Part shown: in pieces, positions 18,839 to 29,199 of the stretch | Numbering within the stretch: position 1 is the stretch's first letter | Layout: every line of letters starts with the position of its first letter | Assembly (NCBI GenBank): GCA_009731375.1 | Contig: BJOX01000026.1 | Span: 1,203,957 to 1,241,464 of the forward strand | Length of the DNA stretch: 37,508 nucleotides | Direction of reading: 5' to 3' | Source: Paulinella micropora | Lineage: Eukaryota; Cercozoa; Imbricatea; Euglyphida | Program-made: the position numbers and the translations under genes | Notes under the pieces: generated by a model | What the model was told of the DNA's origin: nothing | Seen by the model: only the letters and a program-made list of their open reading frames with translations | Database searches by the model: none

Positions 18839-19054
18839 ATGGGGCATTCAAAACCACCGGAGCAGCCACACGCAAGGGTTTCCAGACCCACAAAACCATC
18901 ATTTAAGAGCTTGGCACTTCAAAGGGATGTTTCAGAAAAAACAACTCAGAAAAAGAATAGTTCTAAGAAGTCTAGCCAACGTCGTGCAAGGCAGCACATG
19001 CAGTCACAACAATCAATTTCCCCTGTGAAAAAAAAAACACCACACCCAAACTAG
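18839..19054 (+). pseudogene. Possible N-terminal piece of gene A, copy 3
   Basis: From ATG 18839 a 71-codon frame encodes a very basic, Ser/Lys/Gln-rich segment (MGHSKPPEQ..., then KTTQKKNSSKKSSQRRARQH) and ends in TAG after an A10 run. It is in the same frame as the main gene A frame that opens at 19118. Shifting frame at the A-run extends it through a PKLAKLAKLHQQ-like helix. An A-run indel, an unrecognised intron or real decay could each explain the break between 19052 and 19117. Composition looks like a disordered, DNA-binding or nuclear tail. Confidence 0.4.
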
Positions 19055-19117
19055 CTAAACTTGCCAAACTTCACCAACAGATTTGATGATGACGTCTCCA
19101 ACTGATACTCTTGATGA

Positions 19118-20461
19118 CTTGATCCAGGCAGTTCAAGCAGCAAAAGTAGATGTGTCGATAGTACTAGTACTAGTAGTAGTACTAGTAAGACAGACAGTCA
19201 ACACATTCTTGCGGATACACATGTCTCCAGTGTCTATGCTGCTGCTTCATCTTCATCATCTTCCACTACCATCCCACAACGTTTTCCACCTACATATATT
19301 CGAAGCACAGCCAAGCTTTACAGCTTATTTCTTGTTGAGCAAGAAAATAACGGAGCATTAGAGAAATTTGCGAGAATAGTTGATGACGTAAAGCCAGTAT
19401 CCAATCCCAATTGGAAAAAAGTAGCTAAAGTTTGGAATGAGAGAGTGGAAGCGACTGCCAGTCCACACTCACAATCCAAGAACCCAAGTACCACCCAGAT
19501 GCGCAGACAAGGAGACGACCGACACGACCGTACCGCCAAGCGCCGACGGCTGACAGGCCAACCACTCATCACCGCGTTCGTCCGTACGACCAGCCCGTCC
19601 ACCGTACCCAGCGTCCGAGCCTCGTTTACCTTGGACGCACTGACGCAACGGTCGGCGGCACCACCGTCCGACCAAGCGGAACTGGACACCCTCGCGGACG
19701 GAATTTACTGGCAGACGAGCGCGTTTCCCATCCAAGCAGCACTGCCAGCGTCAATTGAATTAGGCCAAGACCCTAGCAAGCGAGACCTGGAATATCGATC
19801 TTTCGACGACGGGACCAGGCACCACCTTGTGGCATGCCTGAGAGCGACTAGGCTATCAGTGCTTGACATGAACATTTTGGGTGGGTACTGGAATTCTCCC
19901 AGCGAGATCGCGGAGCTCTTGCTTCTTCCGCACGCGGCACCGATTGCGCTGGCGCCTTACCTGATCCCTGAGATGGCTAGCATTGTTTGCTCCTACCTCG
20001 AACCAGCTGTTTGCTTTGCTCATTTGCCTATCCTCACGTTGTCTAGCAGATTCCACCAACGTCACGTGATAGGGAAGATACTAGAGGCACAGTTCCCGCT
20101 ACACGAGCACGCATACTGGACGGTGGTACAGTCAGAGGATGCACGCGAGCTGTACAACAACTCTATCTTCAAAGAAGCGGCATCTGTAGACTGGCTGCGA
20201 AGGTGTTCTCCGTGGAACGATACCGTAAACACGAACGTGTTAGCATCCGTGGGTGGTATCGCCTATCCAGAGTCACTCTTGATAGGGTACAAGATGATGT
20301 ACTGGTTGTTCGCAGAATTTCGTCTGAACGCGGGGCTACAAGCAGTGTTCGAACACGTGGCACACCGTTTGAACTCCTTCTCCTCAATTCCCCAAGGACC
20401 GCCACCATCTAACGAGTGGCACTTCTTGGTTCGCATGCAGTCTTTTTCTGACAGTCGTTAA
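19118..20461 (+). CDS. Gene A of unknown element, copy 3 (longest open frame)
   Basis: The frame is open from 19118 (after TGA 19115) to TAA 20459-20461, 447 codons. The first ATG is only at 19499, and a GTG lies at 19445, so the true start is probably upstream (see 18839). Order: Ser/Thr-rich stretch including a repeat encoded by an AGTACT tract; helical RSTAKLYSLFLVEQEN...WKKVAKVWNERV; a basic patch AKRRRL directly followed by QPLITAFV (19559-19582), a PIP-box-like sequence (Q-x-x-I-x-x-F); then a globular region of about 300 residues with several Trp, ending FLVRMQSFSDSR. No catalytic signature or family recognised. It faces gene B tail to tail. The basic patch plus PIP-like motif suggests a nuclear protein that may contact the replication clamp; that is inference. 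Confidence 0.6.
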   Translation, partial: LDPGSSSSKSRCVDSTSTSSSTSKTDSQHILADTHVSSVYAAASSSSSSTTIPQRFPPTYIRSTAKLYSLFLVEQENNGALEKFARIVDDVKPVSNPNWKKVAKVWNERVEATASPHSQSKNPSTTQMRRQGDDRHDRTAKRRRLTGQPLITAFVRTTSPSTVPSVRASFTLDALTQRSAAPPSDQAELDTLADGIYWQTSAFPIQAALPASIELGQDPSKRDLEYRSFDDGTRHHLVACLRATRLSVLDMNILGGYWNSPSEIAELLLLPHAAPIALAPYLIPEMASIVCSYLEPAVCFAHLPILTLSSRFHQRHVIGKILEAQFPLHEHAYWTVVQSEDARELYNNSIFKEAASVDWLRRCSPWNDTVNTNVLASVGGIAYPESLLIGYKMMYWLFAEFRLNAGLQAVFEHVAHRLNSFSSIPQGPPPSNEWHFLVRMQSFSDSR

Positions 20462-20594
20462 AATTGTACGAATGATTAAAACAGTTGTAATTGTCCTAAC
20501 TACTTATTTAATAACAGTATCAAAAGAACAACTCACTTTAATCAGTTTACACGATCCTATTTTACTAATAATGAACCTGCCGTCAATGTCTATC

Positions 20595-21755
20595 TTAGAG
20601 CGGAGTGACAGTCAGCCACTCGTAGAACGTGTTGGAGCAGTGGATGCCCAGGGCCTCGAGGTCCGTCAGGGGCCGGGCCACTTTAGCCTTGCAGTCGAAC
20701 ACCAATTGCCGCACTGGGTGGATGCAGAAGGAGTGGCAGTCGTACATGAGGATGCAGAGCGGCGCTGATCCGTTGAATAGCCAGCAGGTACCACGCTTCT
20801 TCAGGGGCTCGCGGGAGACGGTAGCCAACGACTGCTATTGCTTCTGCAGCTCGTTGAGGTACTCGTAGAAGACGGGGTAGCAGTCCACTGACTTCTTGAA
20901 TTCAGTCTGTAGCTTTTCCTTGTAGCGCTTCGGGGCGTCGCACAAGTTGAACAAAGCCATGGCCAAGCACGCGTAAGGCTTATCGAGACGGAAGCGCTGT
21001 GCCACGGCCGTGCCTGCTGAGCAGGCTCCGGCACGCGGCACAGAGCTAGAATCTCCGATCTGCCTATACGGCGTGCTTTTGCACATGACCTCCGCCATGA
21101 TCGTGCGCCGCCAGTGCTCTTCCGCGTAGGGGCCATCCTCCTGCTTCCAAGTAAGCACGTAGTCCAGCGGCTCCAGTTCCCGGCTGCGGCGCTTCGTCTT
21201 GAGGTCCTGCCAGACCACCGCGATGGCGGGCCCGTCGCTCTCCTTCCAGTCGCATTCCTTCTTTTCCTTGTCCGTAGCCCGCTGGAGCTCGTAGAAGTGG
21301 TAGCGCTTGCCGGTCGGGGCGTGCAGACAGCGTCTCTTGGCGGGCCTCTCCTCCTCTGGGACGGGCGCGGGGGGCGGGGGCGTCGTCGGTAGCGGTAGCG
21401 GCGTCATTGGTAGCGGTGGCGGCGTCGTAGGTAGCGGCGGGTCGATAGTTAGTATGCCGACGTCCTCTTCCTCATCTTCCTCGTCGCTCCCGTCGTCCTG
21501 TCCCGTGGGCGCTGGCGCGTGCAGTGGCTGAGCGTGAGCTGAGTCGCCGGGGCGGCCGGCTGGGCCCATGGGCATGCATGCTGAGCTGGCTATACTCATG
21601 GACGCAGCGCCCCCCCAACGAACGAGCTCATTCTCCGCCACCTGCGCTGGCTCGGGTCTTGGTCCGCTGCCACCGAGGCAGTCCTCCTTGACGCTCGCTC
21701 GGTCGATCGCACCGTACGCAACGTACAGCAATATCATGTACCTACATAGACACAT
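20595..21755 (-). CDS. Gene B, copy 3, with in-frame TAG and extension
   Basis: Same structure as copies 1 and 2: ATG 21755, TAG 20835-20837 within CAA TAG CAG TCG, extension to TAA 20595-20597. It differs by Gly for Cys in CMPM(G/C)PAG and shares Ala of copy 2 in PAQVAEN. The extension protein is identical in all three copies. The Cys-rich tail (TCWLF, LCILMYDCHSFCIH, FDCKAK, IHCSN) would add a possible metal-binding module if read through. Confidence 0.65.
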
Positions 21756-21805
21756 ACACACACTGAAAACACACAACTTCGCAAGAGTCTATCTCGGCTA
21801 ATCTT

Positions 21806-22310
21806 GAGTATTTTTGCAAACTGTTTATTCCAGTAGATTCCCCTTGATGCATGCTATCTAAATCTACACTCAAATTTTATGGGAACACTCTGGGAGCCGC
21901 CCAAAAACTTAGCCAAAGTCACGGAAAAATGGGGCAGAAATAATTTTTCCAAGTGACAGTTTGTAAGCAATACTAGAGATTTTTAAGAGCTGTTTGTTCC
22001 AGTAGATTCCGCTTGATGCGGGCTATGTAATTCTATATTCAAACCTTATAGGAACCCTCTGGGCGCCGTCCAAAGACATAGTCAAAGTCAAGGAAAAATG
22101 GGGCAGATCCTATTTTTCCAAGTGACCGTTTGCAACCAATACCAGAGATTTTTGCGAGCTGTTTGTTCCAGTAGATTCCCCTTGATGCGGGCTATCTAAT
22201 TCTATATTCAAACCTTATGGGAACCATCTGGGCGCAGTCAAAAGACTTGGTCAAAAACACTGAAAAATTGTGACGATCCTATTTTTCCAAGTGGTCGTTT
22301 GCAGCTAATC
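21806..22310 (+). repeat. About 170-bp tandem repeats (copy 3)
   Basis: Three units at +16302 relative to copy 1, nearly identical; the diverged fourth unit is at about 22640-22772. Noncoding. Confidence 0.8.
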
Positions 22311-22907
22311 TAGAAGATAAATGTATGTGCACAAGTGATTCATGCTCATCTCAACTCAACCTTTCAGGATATATATACAGACAGCAACATAAACCTGCAA
22401 AACATGTCCACAAACATCAAGCGTTCTATTCCTGTCAGCTACCCACTTCCCAAGTTCGGCTGAACTCGGGTTCTGACGCCAAAAATCGTCTGGGCTCACG
22501 CCACGTCACACTTACTTGGAGGGTCAATTTTTTCCACTTATGATTTTTGGCTATTTCCTTTTTGCCCCCTCCTCGCCGCTGCCCACCTCCCACCGCAAAA
22601 ATCAGGATGTTTTCCAGCACAAAACTTTGCAAACGTCTATCTCTGCCAATCCTGAACATTTTTACGTAATTTTTGCTGCTTTAGATTCATCTCGATGAGG
22701 GCTTTCTAAATATGTATGCTATTCACTAGAGAACTACCTGGAAGCAGATCAAAAATCAAGTTTTTGTCCTTTTGACTCCTTTTGCCCCCCTGAGCGGTGC
22801 CACCTGGCCACTCCTCTGGCCGGTGCCACCAGCCATCCCTTTGTCACTACCCTGGTAGCGGCATCCCCCCACCCCCGCCATCTGAAATTTCCGGTGCCGG
22901 TGCCACA

Positions 22908-23461
22908 CTGTCAGAACCCATACATGGCAAAATCTCATTTAACATATAAATAAAATTAGCTGGCCGGGTTCTGACAGCCACCAGCCACCACTTTGTCAGA
23001 ACCTCACTCCTTGGCAGTTACTCGCCACCATACTCCCACGTATAACGGTTCTGGCAGGTGCCACCGGCCACCCCTTTGTCACTACCCTGGTAGCGGCACC
23101 CCTCCCACCCCCGCCACCTGAAATTTCCGGTGCCGGTGCCACCCTGTCAGAACACACACTTGGCGAAATTCAAATTACCATATAAATAAAATTAGCTGGC
23201 CGGGTTCTGACAGGTGCCACCAAAGCAACTCTGTCAGAACCCCACACCTTGGCCGTTACTACCCACTATACTCTTACGTGTACGGGTTCTGGCAGGTGCC
23301 ACCGGTGCCACTCTGTCAGAACCCCCACACCTCAGCCGTTACTCCCCACCATACTCTTACGTGTAGGAGTTTTGGCAGGCGCCACCACAAAAAAGAGGAG
23401 GGGGGGGGGAAGCCCTCCATTGGGCAGTTGCATCTGGACTAGATGCTAAGGCCCAGTAGCG

Positions 23462-23504
<43 letters not shown>

Positions 23505-23848
23505 NNNNNNNNNNCCGTTACTCCCCACCATACTCTTACGTGTAGTGGTTCTGGCAGGTGGCACCGGAGCCACTGTGTCAGAACCCCACATGTCGGCCGT
23601 TACTCCCCACCATACTCTTACGTGTAGGGGTTCTGGCAGGTGGCGCACAGTACTAGATGCCAAGGCCCAGTGGCGCCCCTCCCCTCCTCCCTCTTTTTTC
23701 TGGTGGTGCCGCCTGTCAGAACCATAACATGTCAGCCGTCACGAGCCACCATATAATACGCGTGATGGTTCTGGCAGGTGCCACCTGTCAGAACCGCGAC
23801 ACGTAGAGTATAGTGTGGAGTAACTGCTGATATGTGGTGTTCTGACAG
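22908..23848. repeat. Cluster of palindromic units (copy 3), broken by poly-C and gap
   Basis: Same unit types and order as copy 2, interrupted by a C-run at 23462-23504 and N at 23505-23514. The last unit is again inverted relative to the others (CACGTAGAGTATAGTGTGG then GAGTAACTGCTGATATG). Confidence 0.7.
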
Positions 23849-24180
23849 GTGCCACCGGTCAGACACACTAAGCTGATATGGCCGAAATATGCAGTGATAC
23901 GCGAATGCCGAAATTTCCAGAGGAAATGTCACTTTTCTCGCTTCGGACCAGCCATGTAACAAATGCAGATTTCGCGCGGACATGCAATTTTGCTCGATCC
24001 TGGCCGGCCGTACAACAAATGCAAATTTGCTGGTACAAAATGGCAATTGTTATCCGGCCGGTCCGCGTGTACAAAAAGGCAATTCTTACCTGGTCGGCCC
24101 GCCAGGGACAAAAAGGCAATGTGCAGTTCAGGCCTATCGTAGATTTTAACAATTATATCAATATGTCTATATATATATAG

Positions 24181-25938
24181 TTAAGTATATAAAAAAAGTT
24201 AGGTGTATAAAAAAAGTTGAAAGTATTAATATAAAAAGGTTCAATGTATAAAAAAATTAAAGGTACAAAAAAATTATGTGTATAAAAAAGTGTAATTTTT
24301 TTATAAGATAGAACTTTTTTATAATATAGAATTTTTTATAAGATAACTTTTTTTTTAGAAAAGAAAATTTTATAATTGTTTGTGTGTTTACTTGAATGTA
24401 TATAGTAATATCAATAAATCTTGTGTGTTTAGTGATAGATTTGCTACTTGAGAATCAGGAAGAATTTATATTTCCTCACCGAACTAAAAGTACTATTATC
24501 ACATCAACTTAGAACTATGCAGTTTTAAATGTTGATCTTTTGGATTGATTTTAGAGAAAAGACAAGATGATATTCATAACCTAACTTAAAATAAAGATTG
24601 TGACTTTTAGCTGTAAGTTCCCTGCATTTCTTTTTCTGACGAGGAAGTTCTTGTTTTAATATTTTCTTATTCTTGATATAATATTTCTCACAGATTTTAG
24701 AGTTGTAGCTGAAATAAATTTTAGTAGCAGCAGCCTCAATTTCTTTGGCATATTGTACATCTAATCAGGAATTACTTTTACTTGACAACTCTAAGTTTGA
24801 GAACTAAACATCTTCAAATAGATTGATTTCTTTTTCTTGATTTATTATTTCATACAGATATTAGAGTTTTGTAGCTGAAATAATTTTTTTTTGTAGCAGC
24901 ATGCTCAAGTTGCTTGATATATAATACATCCAATCATGAATTTCCTATACTTGATAACTCCAACCTTGAAAACTGAACATCTTCAAATCTACATTATTGA
25001 TTACTGTATGTGCTTACAAATTGAGTAGTGAATTATTATGCACTGTAGTTAGTTTCTAGCAATTTTGATTGAAATAAATTTTATATATATATATAGCAAT
25101 TTTGATTGAAATAAATTATATATATATGTATATATTTCTAATTTTTCCTATTGAATTTTTGTATTTTTGAGTGAAGCATAGCTAAAGCTTTTATTTTTTC
25201 TTTGATAATTGTTTTAAATAATTTTTTACTTACTATTTGTATCTTTCGTAATTTTCTTCGCCACCCCCCCCCCCCNNNNNNNNNNTGTTTTTTATTTTGA
25301 CGCCAGTTTAATCACAATCATTAAAGATTCCAAGTGACTGGAAAAAAAAAAAACACACACACACACACACACACACACTCTCTCTCTCTCACACGCACAC
25401 ACCTCCCCCTCTGCTTTTTTCTTTATATTTCTAGATATTGATATTTATATTTTGAACTTTGAATTGTTCCAGGTTGGGTGTTTTTAATCTTGCGAAGTTT
25501 GGAATTTATTACTTGCATGATATCAATTTTTATGTTTTAAAGTGCTCATCTATCTTTTGAAATCTGAATTCATTTTAGACATAGATATTTTCTTGTATTT
25601 AAATTTTGTAATTTACTACCTGCAAAATGTTAATTTTTTATGTTTTAAGATGTTCGACTAAAGCTCCAATCTCTTCGGAGACACTACCACTGTTCAAATC
25701 TAGTTTTTGAAACTAATTTTTTTTCTCATCAACTGATTATTTCTTCAGCACATTTTTATGTTTTGTAATCAATTATTCCTGTCCTTCTAGCTAAATATGT
25801 AAATCTTTAGCACTGGTATGTATGTCTACAAATACAAATTTATAATTAGAAGTTTGATAAACATCAATATGATTTACAGAAATACAAGATTTTTCCAGCC
25901 TTTCGATTTGCTAACAACCAAGTTCGACGTAGCTACAG
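24181..25938. other. AT-rich noncoding DNA with local duplications
   Basis: At 24180-24350 short TGTATAAAAAAAGTT-type repeats occur. Two diverged tandem copies of a 150-bp unit (CAGAT.TTAGAGTTGTAGCTGAAATAA...AACATCTTCAAAT) lie at about 24671-24820 and 24835-24988. A 30-bp block containing GCAATTTTGATTGAAATAAA is duplicated around 25057-25120. A poly-C/10-N break is at 25264-25285 and a (CA)n tract at about 25354-25378. No ORF with coding character. Confidence 0.6.
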
Positions 25939-26292
25939 AATATAATATAATATAATATAATATAATATAATATAATATAATATAATATACTATAATATAC
26001 TATAACATAATATAATATAATATAATATAATATAATATAATATAATATAATATAATATAATATAATATAATATAATATGATATGATATGATATAATATAA
26101 CATAACATCACATCACATCACATCACATCACATAACATAACATAACATAATATAATATAATATAATATAATATAATATAATATAATATAAATATAATATA
26201 ATATAATATAATATAATATAATATAATATACTATAATATAATATAATATAATATAATATAATATAATATAACATAATATAATATAATACTGA

Positions 26293-26377
<85 letters not shown>

Positions 26378-26422
26378 GTAGTAGTAGTAGTACGTAACAA
26401 GGTGAGGAGTTTCCTATATGTT

Positions 26423-26460
<38 letters not shown>

Positions 26461-26487
26461 ATGCCCCCGCGGCAGGATAGAGTGAAA

Positions 26488-26530
<43 letters not shown>

Positions 26531-26545
26531 AATAAAATAAAAAAA

Positions 26546-26580
<35 letters not shown>

Positions 26581-26734
26581 ATAGATCATATGACATTTTC
26601 AAGCAGAATTGTGATCACTTTGAGTATTAAATGATCGAGGTTTGAGAAACGCATACGGAAGAAAATAAATGAATGAAAAAAGCCCCGCATGAAAGACTAA
26701 AAAACATGCTTTGAAAAGCACGCAACCTCACCCC

Positions 26735-26784
<50 letters not shown>

Positions 26785-26824
26785 TAATAGTAATAATAGT
26801 AATAGTAACAATAGTAATACTAGC

Positions 26825-26914
<90 letters not shown>

Positions 26915-26935
26915 TATAATAGTGCTTCTCAGTCA
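25939..26935. repeat. Compound microsatellite: (TATAA)n, (TAA)n, (TA)n, (AAAT)n, (AAT)n
   Basis: (TATAA)n fills 25939-26290 with a CATCA-variant block at 26103-26130. (TAA)n runs 26299-26377 then (TAG)n to 26392; (TA)n 26426-26458; (AAAT)n 26487-26583; (AAT)n 26735-26913. About 150 bp of unique sequence at 26584-26734 separates the last two. The translated poly-Asn and poly-Ile/Tyr ORFs are not genes. Confidence 0.9.
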
Positions 26936-27119
26936 ATGGCGAATGCATTTCTGCACATGTGCCTCCATCGTCTCACCCGCGAGGGGAGCACGAAGATTTG
27001 ACGATAGGCTCTACTGACACCCCCGCAAGGCAGCTCCAAGCCTTCCAGACAGACCAATACTTTCAAAGAAAATATCCTTTGAAAATACTGGCACCGACGG
27101 GAATCGAACTGGCGACAGG
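26936..27119 (-). ncRNA. tRNA-derived sequence (T-arm/B-box like), possible SINE fragment
   Basis: On the minus strand, near 27091-27112, the sequence reads GTTCGATTCCCGTCGGTGCC, which fits a Pol III B box (GWTCRANNC) followed by a tRNA-like acceptor 3' half. The part that would hold the anticodon and A box falls in the N gap at 27120-27358. The T stem pairs poorly, so an intact tRNA gene is unlikely; a SINE or chance match is possible. Confidence 0.3.
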
Positions 27120-27358
27120 NNNNNNNNNNNNNNNNNNNNNNNNNNNNNNNNNNNNNNNNNNNNNNNNNNNNNNNNNNNNNNNNNNNNNNNNNNNNNNNNN
27201 NNNNNNNNNNNNNNNNNNNNNNNNNNNNNNNNNNNNNNNNNNNNNNNNNNNNNNNNNNNNNNNNNNNNNNNNNNNNNNNNNNNNNNNNNNNNNNNNNNNN
27301 NNNNNNNNNNNNNNNNNNNNNNNNNNNNNNNNNNNNNNNNNNNNNNNNNNNNNNNNNN

Positions 27359-27768
27359 CCCCCCCCCCCCCCCCTCCTCCTCCTCCTCTTCCCAAGGTCG
27401 CTTCCTCTCATTTTCACATGCATAACTTTTACAGCCTTGGAGCAATCTCACCCATTCACTTTGGTGCCGGCGAATCCGCATCGGGTACGTATAATTGCGG
27501 GGCTGGGGTTCCCCGGGGAGGGCCTCCCGGACCCCCCCTTTCCACAGTCGACAGGGTACGCTCAATTGCATGAGGTAACCAGCATAAACCCTCCCGGCAC
27601 AAATCTCAGAGCCTTGGAGCATTCTAAGCCGTTCGTTTTGGTACCAGCTAATACGCGTAGGGTGCGTACAATTGCAGGTCTGGGGTTCCCGGGGGGAGGG
27701 CCCCCCCCCTTTCCCGTCGACAGGGTACGTTCGATTGCCGGAGGTTCCAGCAGAACGCAAGTGTAAGC
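27359..27768 (+). repeat. Minisatellite family P: two 177-bp units (third at 28098)
   Basis: Units begin near 27431 and 27606 with CCTTGGAGCA.TCT and contain GGGT.CGTA.AATTGC, a GGGGTTCCCCGGGGAGGG-type palindromic GC block and TCGACAGGGTACG.TC.ATTGC. A shorter third copy is at 28098-28194. AATTGC occurs at both ends of each core. Noncoding. Confidence 0.7.
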
Positions 27769-28097
27769 TCTGGTGGCAAAGCTAAAATCTCTGGGTTTTG
27801 TGCCACCCGGCACCAAAACTTTTGGATCTCCGAAGAGAGCTCACCGAGAGGTGTCGGGTACACCTAACATCAGCCTTAAACTCCCTCTGGTGTGCGAGAA
27901 CGCCTGGTGGCGCAAAAACCTGAATTTTCTTGTTTTTACGCCACCCGGCACCAGAGTTTTTATATTTTAGAAGAGAGCTCATCAAGAAGTGTACAGATAC
28001 ACCAAATATCAGCCGCTAAATCCCTCTGCTGTGCGCAAACGGCACCTGGTGGCACGAAGACCTCAATTTTCTGCTTTGTGTGACACCCGCGACAAAA
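27769..28097 (+). repeat. Minisatellite family Q: two 140-bp units plus a partial third
   Basis: Units start at 27769, 27904 and 28049 with CTGGTGGC and contain GCCACCCGGCACCA, AGAAGAGAGCTCA and ACTCCCTCTG-type blocks. CTGGTGGC...GCCACC gives each unit a small inverted repeat. The third unit is partial and joins directly to a P unit. Confidence 0.7.
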
Positions 28098-28204
28098 CTG
28101 GTACGTACAATTGCAGAGCTAAGGTTTCCGGGGGTGAGGGCCCCCGGATTCCCCCTGCCCCGTCGACAGGGTACGTTCAATTGCCAGAGGTACCGGCAAG
28201 CACT

Positions 28205-28389
28205 CCCAAAAAAAACAAGAAATTTTGGTATTCAGGACACTCATTTAACGCACATATTTGCGTGAATTCCAAAAAAATTATATCAGCATCAAGCTCGAGT
28301 CTGCAGCTAGCCACCCTGTCAATATGAGCTCCCAACTCCTCCTGGTTCACACAAACCATGATTTATAGGGACAGGGGGTGCCAAAAAAG

Positions 28390-28435
<46 letters not shown>

Positions 28436-28790
28436 TAAAATANNNNNNNNNNCCCTTACGCAAATATTTGCGTGAATTTCAAAAAAAATTATATCAGCAT
28501 CAACATCAAGTCTGGGGCTAACCACCCTGTCAATATGAGCTCCCAACTCCTCCTGGTTCCCACAAACCATGATTTATTCCGACGGGGGTGCAGAAAATAG
28601 GCTTTAAAAAAACAAGGAATTTTGGCATTCAGGACACTGCCCTAACGCAAATATTTGCGCGAATTCCAAAAAAAATTATACCAGCATCAAGACCGAGTCT
28701 GGGGCTAGCCACCCTGCAAATATGAGCTCCAACTCCTCCTTGCTCACACGAGCCATGATTTATTCCAACAGGGATGCGGAAATGCTGGGG
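28205..28790 (+). repeat. Minisatellite family R: three units of about 150-190 bp
   Basis: Units at about 28205-28390, 28453-28590 and 28605-28790 share CGCA.ATATTTGCGTGAATTCC, TTATATCAGCATCAA, GCCACCCTGTCAATATGAGC and CTCCTCCTGGTTCACAC. The first two are separated by a poly-A run and a 10-N gap. A GC-rich G-run and a 10-N gap (28839-28848) follow. Noncoding. Confidence 0.75.
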
Positions 28791-28887
28791 GGGTGGCGGT
28801 GTGTGTGTGTGTGTGTGGGAAGGGGGGGGGGGGGGGGGNNNNNNNNNNCCCCCAAACCCCCCACCCCCTACTCCCAACACCTTTCAG

Positions 28888-28889
28888 GG

Positions 28890-28940
<51 letters not shown>

Positions 28941-29199
28941 GTAATAATAGTAATGATAGTAATAATAATAATAATAATATGCTAACTTACAAACATTTTG
29001 TTGCAACTATAATAAATAAATCATTTTCAACATATGCTTGTTGTATTTACTGTGCTTTATCGCGTCCATTCCAAGGCAATATCTCCCCACCTATTATTGA
29101 AAAAAAAAGGGGGGGGGGGGAAGGAATAGAAGAAAAAACGAAAGTAAGTAAGAAAGAAATATCTAGAAACAAAGAAACAAAGAAGCAGAAGAAAAAGTA
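28888..29199. repeat. (AAT)n microsatellite and AT-rich flank
   Basis: (AAT)n with (AGT) interruptions at 28890-28979, then about 200 bp of unremarkable sequence with a G-run at 29109-29120. No gene seen. Confidence 0.8.

Larger units (their letters stand above)
18733..24180. mobile_element. Unknown 4-5 kb repeated element, copy 3 (most complete)
   Basis: This copy contains a gene A region that extends about 880 bp further 5' than copy 1, gene B, 170-bp repeats, the palindrome cluster, a poly-C/10-N break (23462-23514) and the right end shared with copy 2. The left limit is uncertain; I place it after the T-run at 18723-18739. The right limit is where similarity to copy 2 ends (ATATGTCTATATAT, about 24175). 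Confidence 0.7.

Noticed and set aside
26711-27001. Poly-Asn ORF resembling a prion-like protein
   Set aside because: It is the frame of an (AAT)n microsatellite and has no conserved flanks.
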